Part shown: piece by piece, positions 8,619 through 16,790 of the stretch
Layout of the letters: each line of letters starts with the position of its first letter
Numbering within the stretch: the first letter of the stretch is position 1
Source of the DNA: an uncultured Clostridia bacterium
GTDB taxonomy: Bacteria > Bacillota > Clostridia > Oscillospirales > Acutalibacteraceae
Reading direction: 5' to 3'
Length of the DNA: 64,000 nt
Assembly (NCBI GenBank): GCA_946187325.1
Contig: CAMHQC010000001.1
Span: 104,889-168,888 of the forward strand
Translations under genes and position numbers: made by a program
The notes under the pieces: generated by a model
What the model was told of the DNA's origin: nothing
Seen by the model: the letters and a program-made list of their open reading frames with translations, nothing else
Databases searched by the model: none

Positions 8619-9006
8619 CAAGGGCTCCCGTTTGGGAGCCTTTGCTTTTTCCATCGCTCGTGCGCAAAGCGCAACTGAGCGGGAAATATAAAATAATGTC
8701 CGCTTTATAGGAGTGGGGTAAACTATGAAATATAATAGTTAGACGATTTTTTAAAATACCTTAGGAAATTAGTGAAATGACCTATAAAGCACGACAAGGG
8801 CTCCCGTTTGGGAGCCTTTGCTTTTTCCATCGCTCGTGCGCAAAGCGCAACTGAGCGGGAAATATAAAATAATGTCCGCTTTATAGGAGTGGGGTAAACT
8901 ATGAAATATAATAGTTAGACGATTTTTTAAAATACCTTAGGAAATTAGTGAAATGAACTATAAAGCACGACAAGGGCTCCCGTTAAACAGGGAGCCCTTG
9001 CTTTTG
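8619..9006 (+). repeat. Tandem 176-bp direct repeat plus partial third copy
   Basis: Two nearly identical 176-base units (8619-8794 and 8795-8970) and the first ~35 bases of a third (8971-9006). Each unit begins with a terminator-like hairpin, GGCTCCC/GGGAGCC followed by TTTGCTTTTT. It then has a GC-rich palindrome around TGCGC-AAA-GCGCA and an AT-rich stretch with AGGAG before a five-codon frame. The third hairpin is a longer variant. Copies differ at very few bases (for example GACCTATAAAG against GAACTATAAAG). No protein gene is supported. Confidence 0.85.
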
Positions 9007-9012
9007 TCTATA

Positions 9013-9049
9013 AAAAATAACTGCCGAAAGACAGTAGACGGTTATTTTT
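9013..9049 (-). terminator. Intrinsic terminator of ychF
   Basis: On the minus strand, AAAATAACCGTC...GCAGTTATTTTTT with an inner ACTGTC/GGCAGT stem, just past the ychF stop. Confidence 0.75.
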
Positions 9050-9062
9050 AAAATCGTTAAAA

Positions 9063-10157
9063 TTATACATTAAACCTGAACAGTACGACGTCGCCGTCGT
9101 TCATAACGTAGTCTTTACCCTCGCTTCGGTAGAGGCCTTTTTCTTTAGCCGCGGCGATTGAACCGCATTCCATAAGGTCTTTGAAGCTTACTACCTCGGC
9201 TCTGATAAATCCTCGCTCAAAATCGGTGTGGATTTTACCCGCCGCCTGAGGAGCTTTGGTGCCTTTGGTAATAGTCCAGGCTCTTACCTCGGGCTTGCCC
9301 GCGGTTAAGTAGCTTATTAGTCCTAAAAGCGAGTAACATTCCTTAATAAGACGGTCGAGACCGCTTTCCTCTAAGCCTAAATCGGCGAGGAACATTTCCT
9401 TTTCTTCGTCGTCCATATCGACGATTTCAGCCTCAATCTCGGCACATATCGGGAGAACTCCGGCGTTTTCCTCTTTGGCGACTTCTCTGACCATATCGAG
9501 AAATTTATTGCCCTCGATACCGTTCGAGAAATCCTCGTCGCTCATATTCGCGGCGTAGATAATCGGCTTGGTGGTTAGAAGCGCTACTTCGGAGATAATC
9601 TTCTTTTCTTCGTCATCCATCTCTACCGAGCGGGCGGATTTACCGGCGTTTAAGGCTTCTAAAACTCTCTCGAATAAATCGAGGTGAGCCTGGTATTTTT
9701 TATCGCCCTTAATGAGCTTCTTCGTCTTGTCGATTCTTCTCTCGAGCATTTCTACGTCGGAGAGTATAAGCTCTAAGTTGATGGTTTCTATATCGCGCTT
9801 TGGATCGATGCTTCCGTCTACGTGAACGATGTCGGTGTTCTCGAAGCATCTTACGACGTGGACAATAGCGTCGCATTCGCGGATATTAGCGAGGAATTTA
9901 TTGCCTAAGCCCTCGCCCTTTGACGCGCCCTTTACAAGCCCCGCGATATCTACGAACTCAATCATAGCGGGGGTGTATTTATCGGGATCGTACATCTCGG
10001 CTAATTTGTCGAGACGTTTATCGGGAACGGCTACCACGCCTACGTTCGGCTCAATTGTGCAGAACGGATAGTTAGCCGACTGCGCTCCCGCGTTTGTTAT
10101 AGCGTTAAAAAGTGTGCTCTTTCCGACATTCGGAAGTCCGACAATACCTAATTTCAT
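9063..10157 (-). CDS. ychF: Redox-regulated Obg-like ATPase YchF
   Basis: A conserved P-loop protein of the Obg/HAS subfamily (364 aa) that binds ATP rather than GTP and associates with ribosomes. G1 is 'GLPNVGKST', the G2 region 'NYPFCTIEPN', G3 'DIAGLVKGAS'. The G4 position is the non-GTP 'NMSDED', and the C-terminal TGS-like domain carries the 'TKGTKAPQAAGKIHTDF' stretch. It is transcribed alone from a good promoter. This is a housekeeping gene, and the divergent 28-aa peptide gene shares its upstream region. Confidence 0.95.
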   Translation of the reverse strand: MKLGIVGLPNVGKSTLFNAITNAGAQSANYPFCTIEPNVGVVAVPDKRLDKLAEMYDPDKYTPAMIEFVDIAGLVKGASKGEGLGNKFLANIRECDAIVHVVRCFENTDIVHVDGSIDPKRDIETINLELILSDVEMLERRIDKTKKLIKGDKKYQAHLDLFERVLEALNAGKSARSVEMDDEEKKIISEVALLTTKPIIYAANMSDEDFSNGIEGNKFLDMVREVAKEENAGVLPICAEIEAEIVDMDDEEKEMFLADLGLEESGLDRLIKECYSLLGLISYLTAGKPEVRAWTITKGTKAPQAAGKIHTDFERGFIRAEVVSFKDLMECGSIAAAKEKGLYRSEGKDYVMNDGDVVLFRFNV

Positions 10158-10192
10158 TTTTTATCTTACTCCTCATATACTAAACTTTAGTA

Positions 10193-10221
10193 ATTATAAC
10201 ATAAAACCATTTTAATCACAA
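10193..10221 (-). promoter_or_regulatory. Promoter of ychF
   Basis: Minus strand TTGTGA (10221-10216), 17-base spacer, TATAAT (10198-10193), with an extended TG before the -10 box. Confidence 0.75.
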
Positions 10222-10274
10222 TAAAAATAAGAAATTAAATAACATACAGTAAAATAGTTGTAAAGTTTTCTTTG

Positions 10275-10303
10275 TCGACAAGATTATTATTGTGTGATAT
10301 AAT
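10275..10303 (+). promoter_or_regulatory. Promoter of 28-aa peptide transcript
   Basis: TCGACA (10275-10280), 17 bases, TATAAT (10298-10303). The -35 box lies in the palindrome TTGTCGACAA. Confidence 0.7.
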
Positions 10304-10349
10304 AAATCTGTTGCCGCCCCCAGACAGGCAAGGGAAGGGGGTGCTGTCA

Positions 10350-10436
10350 TTGGAGCTTTTCATAAGTTTGATTTTGTCTATTGTGGCAAGTGTAGCCGCC
10401 TACTATATTTGCAAATGGTTGGATAGACATCGCTAA
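10350..10436 (+). CDS. 28-aa hydrophobic peptide, type I toxin-like
   Basis: A TTG-started frame encoding MELFISLILS, then a hydrophobic helix, then a charged end 'CKWLDRHR'. One membrane helix with a short Lys/Arg/His tail resembles small holin-like or type I toxin peptides of Firmicutes. GAAGGGGG lies nine bases before the TTG. Just upstream GCCCCC and TTGCC can pair with GGGGGT and GGCAA, which would hide the ribosome site, a feature of type I toxin mRNAs. The gene has its own promoter and terminator, so it is a stand-alone ~215-nt transcript. I found no convincing antisense promoter. An alternative in-frame GTG at 10341 has too little SD spacing. Confidence 0.65.
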   Translation: MELFISLILSIVASVAAYYICKWLDRHR

Positions 10437-10481
10437 CGGCAATCAGCCTAAGGGTTAAGCCGCCTTGCAAAAACGGAATAG

Positions 10482-10516
10482 AAATCCCCACGAGATTGCG
10501 CCTCGTGGGGATTTTG
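10482..10516 (+). terminator. Terminator of 28-aa peptide gene
   Basis: AATCCCCACGAG/CTCGTGGGGATT stem with an ATTGCGC loop and TTTTG tail. Confidence 0.88.
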
Positions 10517-10627
10517 CTGCCTTTGAAAACTTTTCATAAGCTTTGCCTGACAATATTATATAACATATTTCAGACAATTGCAAGTATTTGTCATAATATT
10601 TATTTTATTCATAAAATTATGCGTTTG

Positions 10628-11368
10628 CTACAAAAAAGATTTTCCGTATATTACGCTCAGAACTCCGACAATAATCGGCTGGTGGACGATATAGATAATA
10701 AGCGTATGTCTGCCGATAAACGCTAGCGGTTTAATGTGAGGTTTAGCGAGGACGTCGGGGATTTTATTCGTATATCTTCCGAGTATAGCTCCGATTAAAA
10801 ACATAAACATCCACGGCAAAAGCGGGTTGTAGTCCGCCGATCGAAACGAGCTTGTACAAAATCCGAGCGGAGCGGCCAGGTCGGTTTGATACAAAAACTC
10901 GGGGAGCTGATATGTCCATATTCCGTCTGTTCCGATATATCCGCGGTGTACGTTAAATGTCAGCACAAACAGTACCGCGAATAAAACTATCCCGAAAACC
11001 GCGGGGATTTTATCGACGTATTTTTTTATTAGCCCGAAGCCGATATTCATCACCGCGAGAAAGTGCAGTATTCCGAACCATATTATCTGGTCGGGCATAA
11101 TTATCCACAGCACAAGCGTTATTCCCGCCGAGATAGCGAGAAGTTTAAGTCCGCGTTTTACGTTATTTCGGCTCAGCTGAAATGATACTCCCGAGATAAG
11201 TATAAACAGCGCGGGGATAATCGGCTGCCATCCCAGCATAGATACATACGCGCCTCTTACCGCCTCAATATGAAAAACTACGTCCATCGAGTAAATTAGG
11301 TGGCAGATTACCACGGCGATAATCAGCGCGCCCCGTAACTCGTCTATAAGATTAATTCGTTTTTTCAT
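10628..11368 (-). CDS. DUF1624 / heparan-alpha-glucosaminide acetyltransferase-like membrane protein
   Basis: A 246-aa integral membrane acyltransferase-like protein with seven or eight helices. The N-terminus 'RINLIDELRGALIIAVVICH' and the 'LPWMFMFLIGAILGRY' and 'GRHTLIIYIVHQPI' stretches are hallmarks of the DUF1624 (HGSNAT catalytic) family, which acetylates sugars at the membrane. The position of the candidate active His (ICH in helix 1) is conserved. The substrate is unknown; bacterial members may modify cell-surface glycans. It stands alone, divergent from the thioesterase gene. Confidence 0.85.
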   Translation of the reverse strand: MKKRINLIDELRGALIIAVVICHLIYSMDVVFHIEAVRGAYVSMLGWQPIIPALFILISGVSFQLSRNNVKRGLKLLAISAGITLVLWIIMPDQIIWFGILHFLAVMNIGFGLIKKYVDKIPAVFGIVLFAVLFVLTFNVHRGYIGTDGIWTYQLPEFLYQTDLAAPLGFCTSSFRSADYNPLLPWMFMFLIGAILGRYTNKIPDVLAKPHIKPLAFIGRHTLIIYIVHQPIIVGVLSVIYGKSFL

Positions 11369-11452
11369 ACGATACTCCTTGCGGTTTTACCGAAAAATTG
11401 ATACAATATATTCTATCATAAATTAACTTTGCTAACAAGAGAGGTTTTATAT

Positions 11453-11845
11453 ATGCTTAATATAGGCGACAGCTTAGAGATAAAAGAGAGTGTTACTCCC
11501 GAAATGCTCGCGGTTTATATGGGCAGCGGAGATTTAGAGGTTCTCGCTACTCCCGCGGTAGCCGCGCTTATGGAAAACGCCGCTTCTACTCTCGCTAAAA
11601 GGGGTGTCGATGACGATTTTACCACCGTTGGAACTATGATTAATATCGAACACGTAAGCCCGACTCCTGTAGCGGCTGAGATAAGAGCTAAGGCTGTTCT
11701 TAAAGAGAGTGACGGAAGATTTTTTAAATTCGATATCGAGGCCTACGACGAAAAGGGGCTTATCGCTAAGGGCAGTCATACGCGCGTGAGCGTTAACTCC
11801 GGGAAATTTCAGAAAAAGGCGAATGAAAAGTTCAGTGAAGTATAA
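11453..11845 (+). CDS. Hotdog-fold thioesterase, FlK-like
   Basis: A 130-aa single hotdog domain similar to the fluoroacetyl-CoA thioesterase (FlK) group, presumably hydrolysing a small acyl-CoA. Landmarks are 'MGSGDLEVLATPAVAALMENAA' (within 11-33) and 'TVGTMINIEHVSPTPV', which carries the conserved His. ATG at 11453 has GAGAGG eight bases upstream; the longer frame starting at 11429 includes the SD itself. It overlaps the following HAD gene by 23 bases. The true substrate is unknown, and FlK naming does not imply fluoroacetate. Confidence 0.85.
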   Translation: MLNIGDSLEIKESVTPEMLAVYMGSGDLEVLATPAVAALMENAASTLAKRGVDDDFTTVGTMINIEHVSPTPVAAEIRAKAVLKESDGRFFKFDIEAYDEKGLIAKGSHTRVSVNSGKFQKKANEKFSEV

Positions 11846-12485
11846 ATATATTCTGTTCGATTTAGACGGAACGCTCTCGGCGAGCGCTTCGGGTATCAGG
11901 TACAGCTTAGAGAAAACCTGTGAGGAATTAAATGTAACGGGAGTGGATTTTTCCGATTATACGAAGTACATCGGCCCGCCGTTAGTCAGCACATTTAAGA
12001 ATATATGTAAATTCCCCGATGAGCTTTACGATAAGGCGTACGATATTTATATGCGTCATTACGCCGAAAAGGGTATTTTAATGAATAAGGCTTACGACGG
12101 AATTGAGAATGTGCTTACAAATCTCAAGACCGAGGGTTATAAGCTCGCGGTATGTTCGTCTAAGCTCGAGGAAAACTCCGAAAAAGTAGTTGATATAATC
12201 GGTCTTACTAAATATTTCGACGCGATTTGCGGTTCTAACCGCGACAGTACCCGTAAGGATAAAAAGGACCTGATTCCGTACACTGTCGAAAGGCTCGGCG
12301 GAAATACAGCCGAAGCCGTTATGATAGGGGATACTTACTTCGACGCTTTGGGAGCGGAGCTTTGCGCGGTTGATTTTATCGCGTGCGGGTTCGGTTACGG
12401 AAAGGTCGAGGATATGCTTAAACATCCGTATATAGCGGTTGCCGAGAAACCCGCGGATATATTCGATATTATAACCAAGTCTTAA
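11823..12485 (+). CDS. HAD-family hydrolase, phosphoglycolate phosphatase-like
   Basis: A 220-aa haloacid dehalogenase-type phosphatase with a helical cap inserted after motif I. Motif I is 'LFDLDGTLS', motif II 'AVCSSK', and motif III/IV are 'KKDLIPY' and 'VMIGDTYFDALGA'. The length and cap fit the Gph/PGP-like group acting on small phosphorylated metabolites. It starts inside the end of the thioesterase gene, so the pair is translationally coupled. The specific substrate cannot be read. Confidence 0.9.
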   Translation: MKSSVKYKYILFDLDGTLSASASGIRYSLEKTCEELNVTGVDFSDYTKYIGPPLVSTFKNICKFPDELYDKAYDIYMRHYAEKGILMNKAYDGIENVLTNLKTEGYKLAVCSSKLEENSEKVVDIIGLTKYFDAICGSNRDSTRKDKKDLIPYTVERLGGNTAEAVMIGDTYFDALGAELCAVDFIACGFGYGKVEDMLKHPYIAVAEKPADIFDIITKS

Positions 12486-12522
12486 AAATCAATCTCCCGC
12501 ATATAATCAAGCGGGTGATTGT

Positions 12523-13014
12523 ATGCCGATTATTTATTTTAATAAAAAACATTTTATAAAACTCGCGGCGGCAGCGGTATGCGCGCTGACGCTTACGGGG
12601 ATTTGCTTTTTAATCGGAAGCGAACGCGGAGGTTCAGCCGAGGAGTACGCCTCGAGCGACGAAATCGGAAGATTTTTTACCGAGGTTTCCGATACGAAAT
12701 CCCGCGAGGAATTTTTTGCTCAGTTCGGGATAAAAATTAAACCTAAATCCGAGATTAAGGACGAGGTTATTATCCCCGAAAAATTCAACGTTACTTATAA
12801 ATACTATAATACCCTGCAAAAACAGGCGGGCTTTAACCTCGAAAAGTACAAGGGCGTTAAAGCCGAGAGAGCGGTTTATACCGTCCGCGACGGCGAAAAG
12901 GCCACTATACTTATCTATAAGGGAAATGTAATCGCCGGCCATATCGAGAGCGGAACCTACGGCGAAACCTATAAGCCGCTGACAAAATGGAGTAAAAATG
13001 GAAAGACTGGATAA
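12523..13014 (+). CDS. DUF4830-domain membrane-anchored protein
   Basis: A 163-aa protein with an N-terminal membrane helix (about residues 10-29) and an extracytoplasmic domain. 'FFAQFGIKI', 'IIPEKFNVTYKYYNTLQKQAGFDL-like' and 'KATILIYKGNVIAGHIES' patterns match the DUF4830 family, of unknown function and typical of Clostridia. GCGGGTGATTGT precedes ATG 12523 within a small CCCGC/GCGGG hairpin. Its 3' end overlaps the pseudouridine synthase gene by 17 bases. Confidence 0.75.
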   Translation: MPIIYFNKKHFIKLAAAAVCALTLTGICFLIGSERGGSAEEYASSDEIGRFFTEVSDTKSREEFFAQFGIKIKPKSEIKDEVIIPEKFNVTYKYYNTLQKQAGFNLEKYKGVKAERAVYTVRDGEKATILIYKGNVIAGHIESGTYGETYKPLTKWSKNGKTG

Positions 13015-13705
13015 AATTTTGGTCTCACAGGGCGTAGGCTCGCGGCGTGAGGTTCAAAAATTAATAAAGAAGAAGTCCGTTACGGTAGACGGGGATTTGA
13101 TTTTGCGTCCCGAGTTCAAGCTCGACCCCGAAGAATCCGAAATCGCGGTTAACGGACAAGCCTTGAGCTTTAAGAAGCATATTTATATTATGCTCAACAA
13201 GCCCGCGGGCGTTGTATCGGCGACTAAGGATAATTCCCAAAAGACCGTACTCGATATTCTGCCCGAAAATTTGAAGCGGAAAGGGCTCGCGCCTGTCGGC
13301 AGGCTCGACAAGGATACCGAGGGGCTTATGATACTCAGCGACGACGGAGATTTTGCCCATAAAATTCTCTCGCCTAAAAAGCATATCTATAAGCGCTACT
13401 TCGCAAGACTCGACGGCGGGTTAAATACGGAAATGATAGAAAACTTTAAAAACGGTATTGAACTTAGCGATGGTGAAATATGCTTACCGGCTAAGCTCGA
13501 AATCGCGGATAAGAACAGCGCCTATGTCGAAATCTGCGAGGGAAAATTCCATCAGGTCAAGAAAATGTTTTTAACTCAGGGGCTGAGCGTAATATATCTC
13601 GAACGCGTGAAAATAGGCGGGTTGGAGCTTGATGGCAATTTACACAGAGGAGAAGCCCGAGAGTTGACAAATTATGAAAAAACCGCAATATTTATCGGCA
13701 AATAG
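12998..13705 (+). CDS. rRNA pseudouridine synthase, RsuA/RluB family
   Basis: Converts a specific uridine in rRNA to pseudouridine. The 235 aa hold an S4-like RNA-binding domain (1-60, 'RLDKILVSQGVGSRREVQKLIK') and the catalytic domain with 'VGRLDKDTEGLMILSDDG', where the Asp is catalytic, and 'KIYKRY-like' motif 'HIYKRYFARL'. The family could be RsuA (16S U516) or RluB/E/F; the short length and the region after the catalytic motif favour RsuA. It overlaps the DUF4830 gene, indicating coupling. Confidence 0.92.
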   Translation: MERLDKILVSQGVGSRREVQKLIKKKSVTVDGDLILRPEFKLDPEESEIAVNGQALSFKKHIYIMLNKPAGVVSATKDNSQKTVLDILPENLKRKGLAPVGRLDKDTEGLMILSDDGDFAHKILSPKKHIYKRYFARLDGGLNTEMIENFKNGIELSDGEICLPAKLEIADKNSAYVEICEGKFHQVKKMFLTQGLSVIYLERVKIGGLELDGNLHRGEARELTNYEKTAIFIGK

Positions 13706-13726
13706 CACAAAAAATAACAGGTGGTT

Positions 13727-13855
13727 TTGACATCGTACTCGTTTTATATAAAAACAAGCACAAAACTTTGGTTATTTTACAAATGGTAAATTATAGATTT
13801 AAGTGTTAGAATATATATGTTGAAAAATTGTTATTTAACATTGGAGGAATAATGT
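13727..13855 (+). promoter_or_regulatory. Probable promoter region of the ABC ATPase gene
   Basis: TTGACA at 13727 lacks a well-spaced -10. TTGGTT (13768-13773) with TATAGA (13792-13797, 18-base spacer) is the better candidate. GGAGG lies just before ATG 13856. Confidence 0.45.
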
Positions 13856-14965
13856 ATGGCAAATGTAAGTTTAAGACATGTTTATAAAATCTATGACGGC
13901 GATGTTACAGCCGTTTCCGATTTTAACCTTGAAATCGACGATAAAGAGTTTATTATCTTAGTAGGCCCTTCAGGCTGCGGTAAATCTACTACACTTCGTA
14001 TGATCGCCGGTCTTGAGGATATTTCTAAGGGTGAGCTTTACATTGGCGATAAGCTTTGTAACGACGTTACACCTAAGGATAGAGATATCGCGATGGTATT
14101 CCAGAACTACGCGCTTTATCCTCATATGTCCGTTTACGACAATATGGCGTTCGGACTTAAACTCAGAAAGATGCCTAAGGACGAGATTAAAACCCGCGTT
14201 GAAGAAGCGGCTCGTATCCTCGGTATAGAGCAGTACCTCGACAGAAAGCCGAAGGCTCTCTCAGGCGGACAGAGACAGCGTGTTGCTTTAGGCCGCGCTA
14301 TCGTTCGTGATCCTAAGGTATTCTTACTTGACGAGCCTCTCTCAAACCTCGACGCTAAGCTCCGCGCTCAGATGCGTACAGAGATTTCCAAGCTCTATCA
14401 GAGACTCGGTACTACATTTATTTACGTAACACATGATCAGACTGAGGCTATGACAATGGGTACTCGTATCGTTGTTATGAAGGACGGTTTCATCCAGCAG
14501 GTTGATACTCCTCAGAACCTCTATGATAAGCCCTGTAACGAGTTCGTTGCCGGATTTATCGGATCGCCTCAGATGAACTTTATCGACGCCAAGGTTGCTA
14601 AGGGCGCTAAGGGCATTACTATTAACTTCGATAAGTACGAGATTCCTGTTCCCGAAGATAAGGCTAAGGCTTTAGAGTCTTATGTAGGCAAAGACGTTGT
14701 TCTGGGTATCCGTCCTGAGCACGTTCACGATGAGCCTGAGTTCCTCGAGAAAGTTGACGCCGACACAGTTATCACAGCTAACGTTGACGTTACTGAGCTT
14801 ATGGGCGCTGAGATTTATCTCTACCTCAGCATCAACGGCGCGCCTATAACCGCGAGAGTTGACCCCGCTTCTACCGCTAAACCCGGCGACAACATCAAGG
14901 TTGCTTTCGACCTCAGAAAGATTCACGTTTTCGATAAGGAAACTGAGCAGACTATTACTAACTAA
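13856..14965 (+). CDS. msmX: ABC transporter ATPase for sugar uptake (MsmX/UgpC type)
   Basis: The ATP-hydrolysing subunit shared by carbohydrate importers of the CUT1 class, 369 aa. Walker A 'GPSGCGKSTT', Q-loop 'VFQNYALYPHMS', signature 'LSGGQRQRVALGRA', Walker B 'VFLLDEPLSNLDAKLR' and H-loop 'VTHDQTEAM' are all intact. The C-terminal OB-type regulatory domain ('GIRPEHV') is typical of MalK/MsmX. No permease or binding protein lies next to it, matching B. subtilis MsmX, which serves several sugar systems from a separate locus. Codons here are unusually uniform, suggesting high expression. Likely supports uptake of maltodextrins released by surface amylases (inference). Confidence 0.9.
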   Translation: MANVSLRHVYKIYDGDVTAVSDFNLEIDDKEFIILVGPSGCGKSTTLRMIAGLEDISKGELYIGDKLCNDVTPKDRDIAMVFQNYALYPHMSVYDNMAFGLKLRKMPKDEIKTRVEEAARILGIEQYLDRKPKALSGGQRQRVALGRAIVRDPKVFLLDEPLSNLDAKLRAQMRTEISKLYQRLGTTFIYVTHDQTEAMTMGTRIVVMKDGFIQQVDTPQNLYDKPCNEFVAGFIGSPQMNFIDAKVAKGAKGITINFDKYEIPVPEDKAKALESYVGKDVVLGIRPEHVHDEPEFLEKVDADTVITANVDVTELMGAEIYLYLSINGAPITARVDPASTAKPGDNIKVAFDLRKIHVFDKETEQTITN

Positions 14966-15018
14966 GATTTTTACTCAAGTTATTCTTGATAATTTGTTAT
15001 TGGAAATCAATCCTTTTT

Positions 15019-15052
15019 AAACGTACGCTCCCATTTGGGAGCGTTCGTTTTT
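15019..15052 (+). terminator. Terminator of msmX-like gene
   Basis: ACGCTCCCA/TGGGAGCGT-type stem followed by TCGTTTTT. Confidence 0.88.
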
Positions 15053-15068
15053 ATGGGAAATTAATAGA

Positions 15069-15098
15069 AAAAGGTCGGAAGCGGCTGCTTCCGGCCTT
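15069..15098 (-). terminator. Terminator of ldh
   Basis: Minus strand AAAGGCCGGAAGC/GCTTCCGACCTTT stem followed by TTTCT. Confidence 0.85.
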
Positions 15099-15131
15099 TG
15101 CTGTAACCTGTGACCTATAACCTAAAATATA

Positions 15132-16079
15132 TTAATCAAAACTAAGCTCGTTAAAGGTTTCGTCGAGCATTACGCACGACTCGCTGAGCTTTTTCATCTC
15201 GCGGATATCAAGCGATAAATCTATCATTCTTACCGCACCGTCATTGTTTACTATACACGGATTTCCGACATATACCTTCGACGGAATAAGCTTGCCGTAG
15301 GTACATTCCATCCTCGCGCTAACGGTGAGTATAGAACTCTCATCCTGCAAGATTGCCCTCGCGACCCTGCAAATTGCCATTCCGATACCGTAGTAAGTCG
15401 CGCCCTTTGCCTCGATTATTTCGTAAGCCGCGTGGCGTACGCTCTCCTCGATATCCTCGAGGTCGTCCATTTTATATCTGTCGTTATCCATAAGCTCGTC
15501 TAAAACGGGCTTTGAGCCGAGTGTAACCTGTGACCAAGGCACAAATTCGCTGTCGCCGTGTTCGCCGATAACGTAGCCGTGGATATTTCTCGGATCAATG
15601 CTGAAATACTCGCCGAGAAGATAACGCAGTCTCGCCGAATCGAGAGTAGTGCCCGTGCCGATTACCTTATTGTTCGGGAAGCCCGAAAGCTTTCTCGTAA
15701 CTCTCGTCATAATGTCTACGGGGTTGGTGGCTACTACGAAAATTCCGTCAAAACCGCTGTCCACGATAGGCTGTACTATAGTTTTGAAAATCTCGAGGTT
15801 TTTCTGGAGGAGCTGAAGCCTTGTTTCTCCGGGCTTCTGACCTACGCCCGCGCTGATTACAACAATATCGGCGTCCTTACAGTCCTCGTAGTGACCCGCG
15901 TAGATTTTCATACTTGTTTTAGAGAAGGCGAGACCGTGGTTTAAATCCTTAGCTTCGCCGATTGCTCTCTGTTCATTTATATCGCATAAAACGAGTTCGT
16001 CGCAGAGGTTCTGGTTCATAGCCGCGTACGCGAAGCTCATTCCGACCATACCCGTTCCGACTAATACAATCTTTTTCAT
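15132..16079 (-). CDS. ldh: L-lactate dehydrogenase
   Basis: Reduces pyruvate to L-lactate with NADH at the end of fermentation. The 315 aa show the Rossmann 'GTGMVGMSFAYA', the active loop 'GQKPGETR' (Gln rather than Arg, favouring lactate over malate dehydrogenase), 'NPVDIMT' and the catalytic 'GEHGDSEF'. 'DRxxL'-type active Arg 'DSARLRYLLG' is present. It is a single gene with promoter and terminator of its own, divergent from the NuoE/F operon. Both concern NADH re-oxidation, which may explain the arrangement. Confidence 0.95.
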   Translation of the reverse strand: MKKIVLVGTGMVGMSFAYAAMNQNLCDELVLCDINEQRAIGEAKDLNHGLAFSKTSMKIYAGHYEDCKDADIVVISAGVGQKPGETRLQLLQKNLEIFKTIVQPIVDSGFDGIFVVATNPVDIMTRVTRKLSGFPNNKVIGTGTTLDSARLRYLLGEYFSIDPRNIHGYVIGEHGDSEFVPWSQVTLGSKPVLDELMDNDRYKMDDLEDIEESVRHAAYEIIEAKGATYYGIGMAICRVARAILQDESSILTVSARMECTYGKLIPSKVYVGNPCIVNNDGAVRMIDLSLDIREMKKLSESCVMLDETFNELSFD

Positions 16080-16110
16080 ACTGTTTCCTCCTTTATATTA
16101 TTTCTTATTA

Positions 16111-16139
16111 AGATTAGCACAATTTAGGTGAAATGTAAA
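16111..16139 (-). promoter_or_regulatory. Promoter of ldh
   Basis: Minus strand TTTACA (16139-16134), 17 bases, TAATCT (16116-16111). Confidence 0.6.
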
Positions 16140-16205
16140 TAAAAATTTAACTGTAAAGGTAATATTATTTACCTATTTTTTTATTTGCAATTCCTTGAAA
16201 AAAAC

Positions 16206-16233
16206 TTGCAAATATGATAGAATAGGTTAAAAT
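16206..16233 (+). promoter_or_regulatory. Promoter of the NuoE/F-like operon
   Basis: TTGCAA (16206-16211), 16 bases, TAAAAT (16228-16233). A second TATAAT lies at 16249-16254, and an imperfect TGTACCC/GGGGATACA hairpin at about 16260-16286 sits in the leader. Confidence 0.6.
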
Positions 16234-16310
16234 TGTACTTATTAATAGTATAATGTTAAGTGTACCCTCTTATTCAGGGGATACATATTAATTTAATTGG
16301 GGGTTAGTAA

Positions 16311-16790
16311 ATGGATAATCGAACTGTTGATTTGTCTTTGCTTGACGGCGTTCTGAAGGAGTACGCTCAGGTTAAGGGCAGCCTCATAACCATTTTACAG
16401 AACACACAGGATATTTACGGATATCTTCCGCGCGAGGCTATCGAGCTTATTTCGGAAAAAACGGGTATCGCGGCTTCCGAGATTATGGGCGTAGGTACAT
16501 TCTATACCCAGTTTAGATTTGAGCCTGTAGGAAAATATCTGATTATGCTTTGTCAGGGAACCGCCTGCCACGTTAACTCGTCTGAATTAATCTTACAGAC
16601 TATTAAAGACGAGCTGGGCATCGACGACGGACAGACTACCGAGGACGGACTTTTCTCGCTTAAATGCGTCGCGTGTCTCGGATGTTGTTCGCTTTCTCCC
16701 GTTATGATGATTAACGAGGATACGTACGGCAGTCTTACTCCCGACAAAACAAAGAAAATACTTAAAGAGTTAAGGGAGGCTGCACAGTGA
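16311..16790 (+). CDS. NuoE/HydC-like thioredoxin-fold [2Fe-2S] subunit
   Basis: Small subunit of a NADH-dependent flavin/Fe-S oxidoreductase, 159 aa. An N-terminal helical part ('GSLITILQNTQDIYGYLP') leads to the thioredoxin-like domain with the four cluster cysteines in 'CQGTACHV' and 'CVACLGCC'. The conserved 'GVGTFYTQF' loop is typical of NuoE/HndA/HydC. GGGGGTTAG precedes ATG 16311. The stop overlaps the start of the next gene by four bases, so the subunits are translated together. Confidence 0.92.
   Translation: MDNRTVDLSLLDGVLKEYAQVKGSLITILQNTQDIYGYLPREAIELISEKTGIAASEIMGVGTFYTQFRFEPVGKYLIMLCQGTACHVNSSELILQTIKDELGIDDGQTTEDGLFSLKCVACLGCCSLSPVMMINEDTYGSLTPDKTKKILKELREAAQ

Noticed and set aside
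8881..8920. Five-codon ORF with AGGAG in each 176-bp repeat
   Set aside because: Too short, ends after MKYNS and has no conservation information; likely chance.
13727..13752. TTGACA-based promoter for the ABC ATPase
   Set aside because: No -10 box at 16-18 bases; the TTGGTT/TATAGA pair is better placed.
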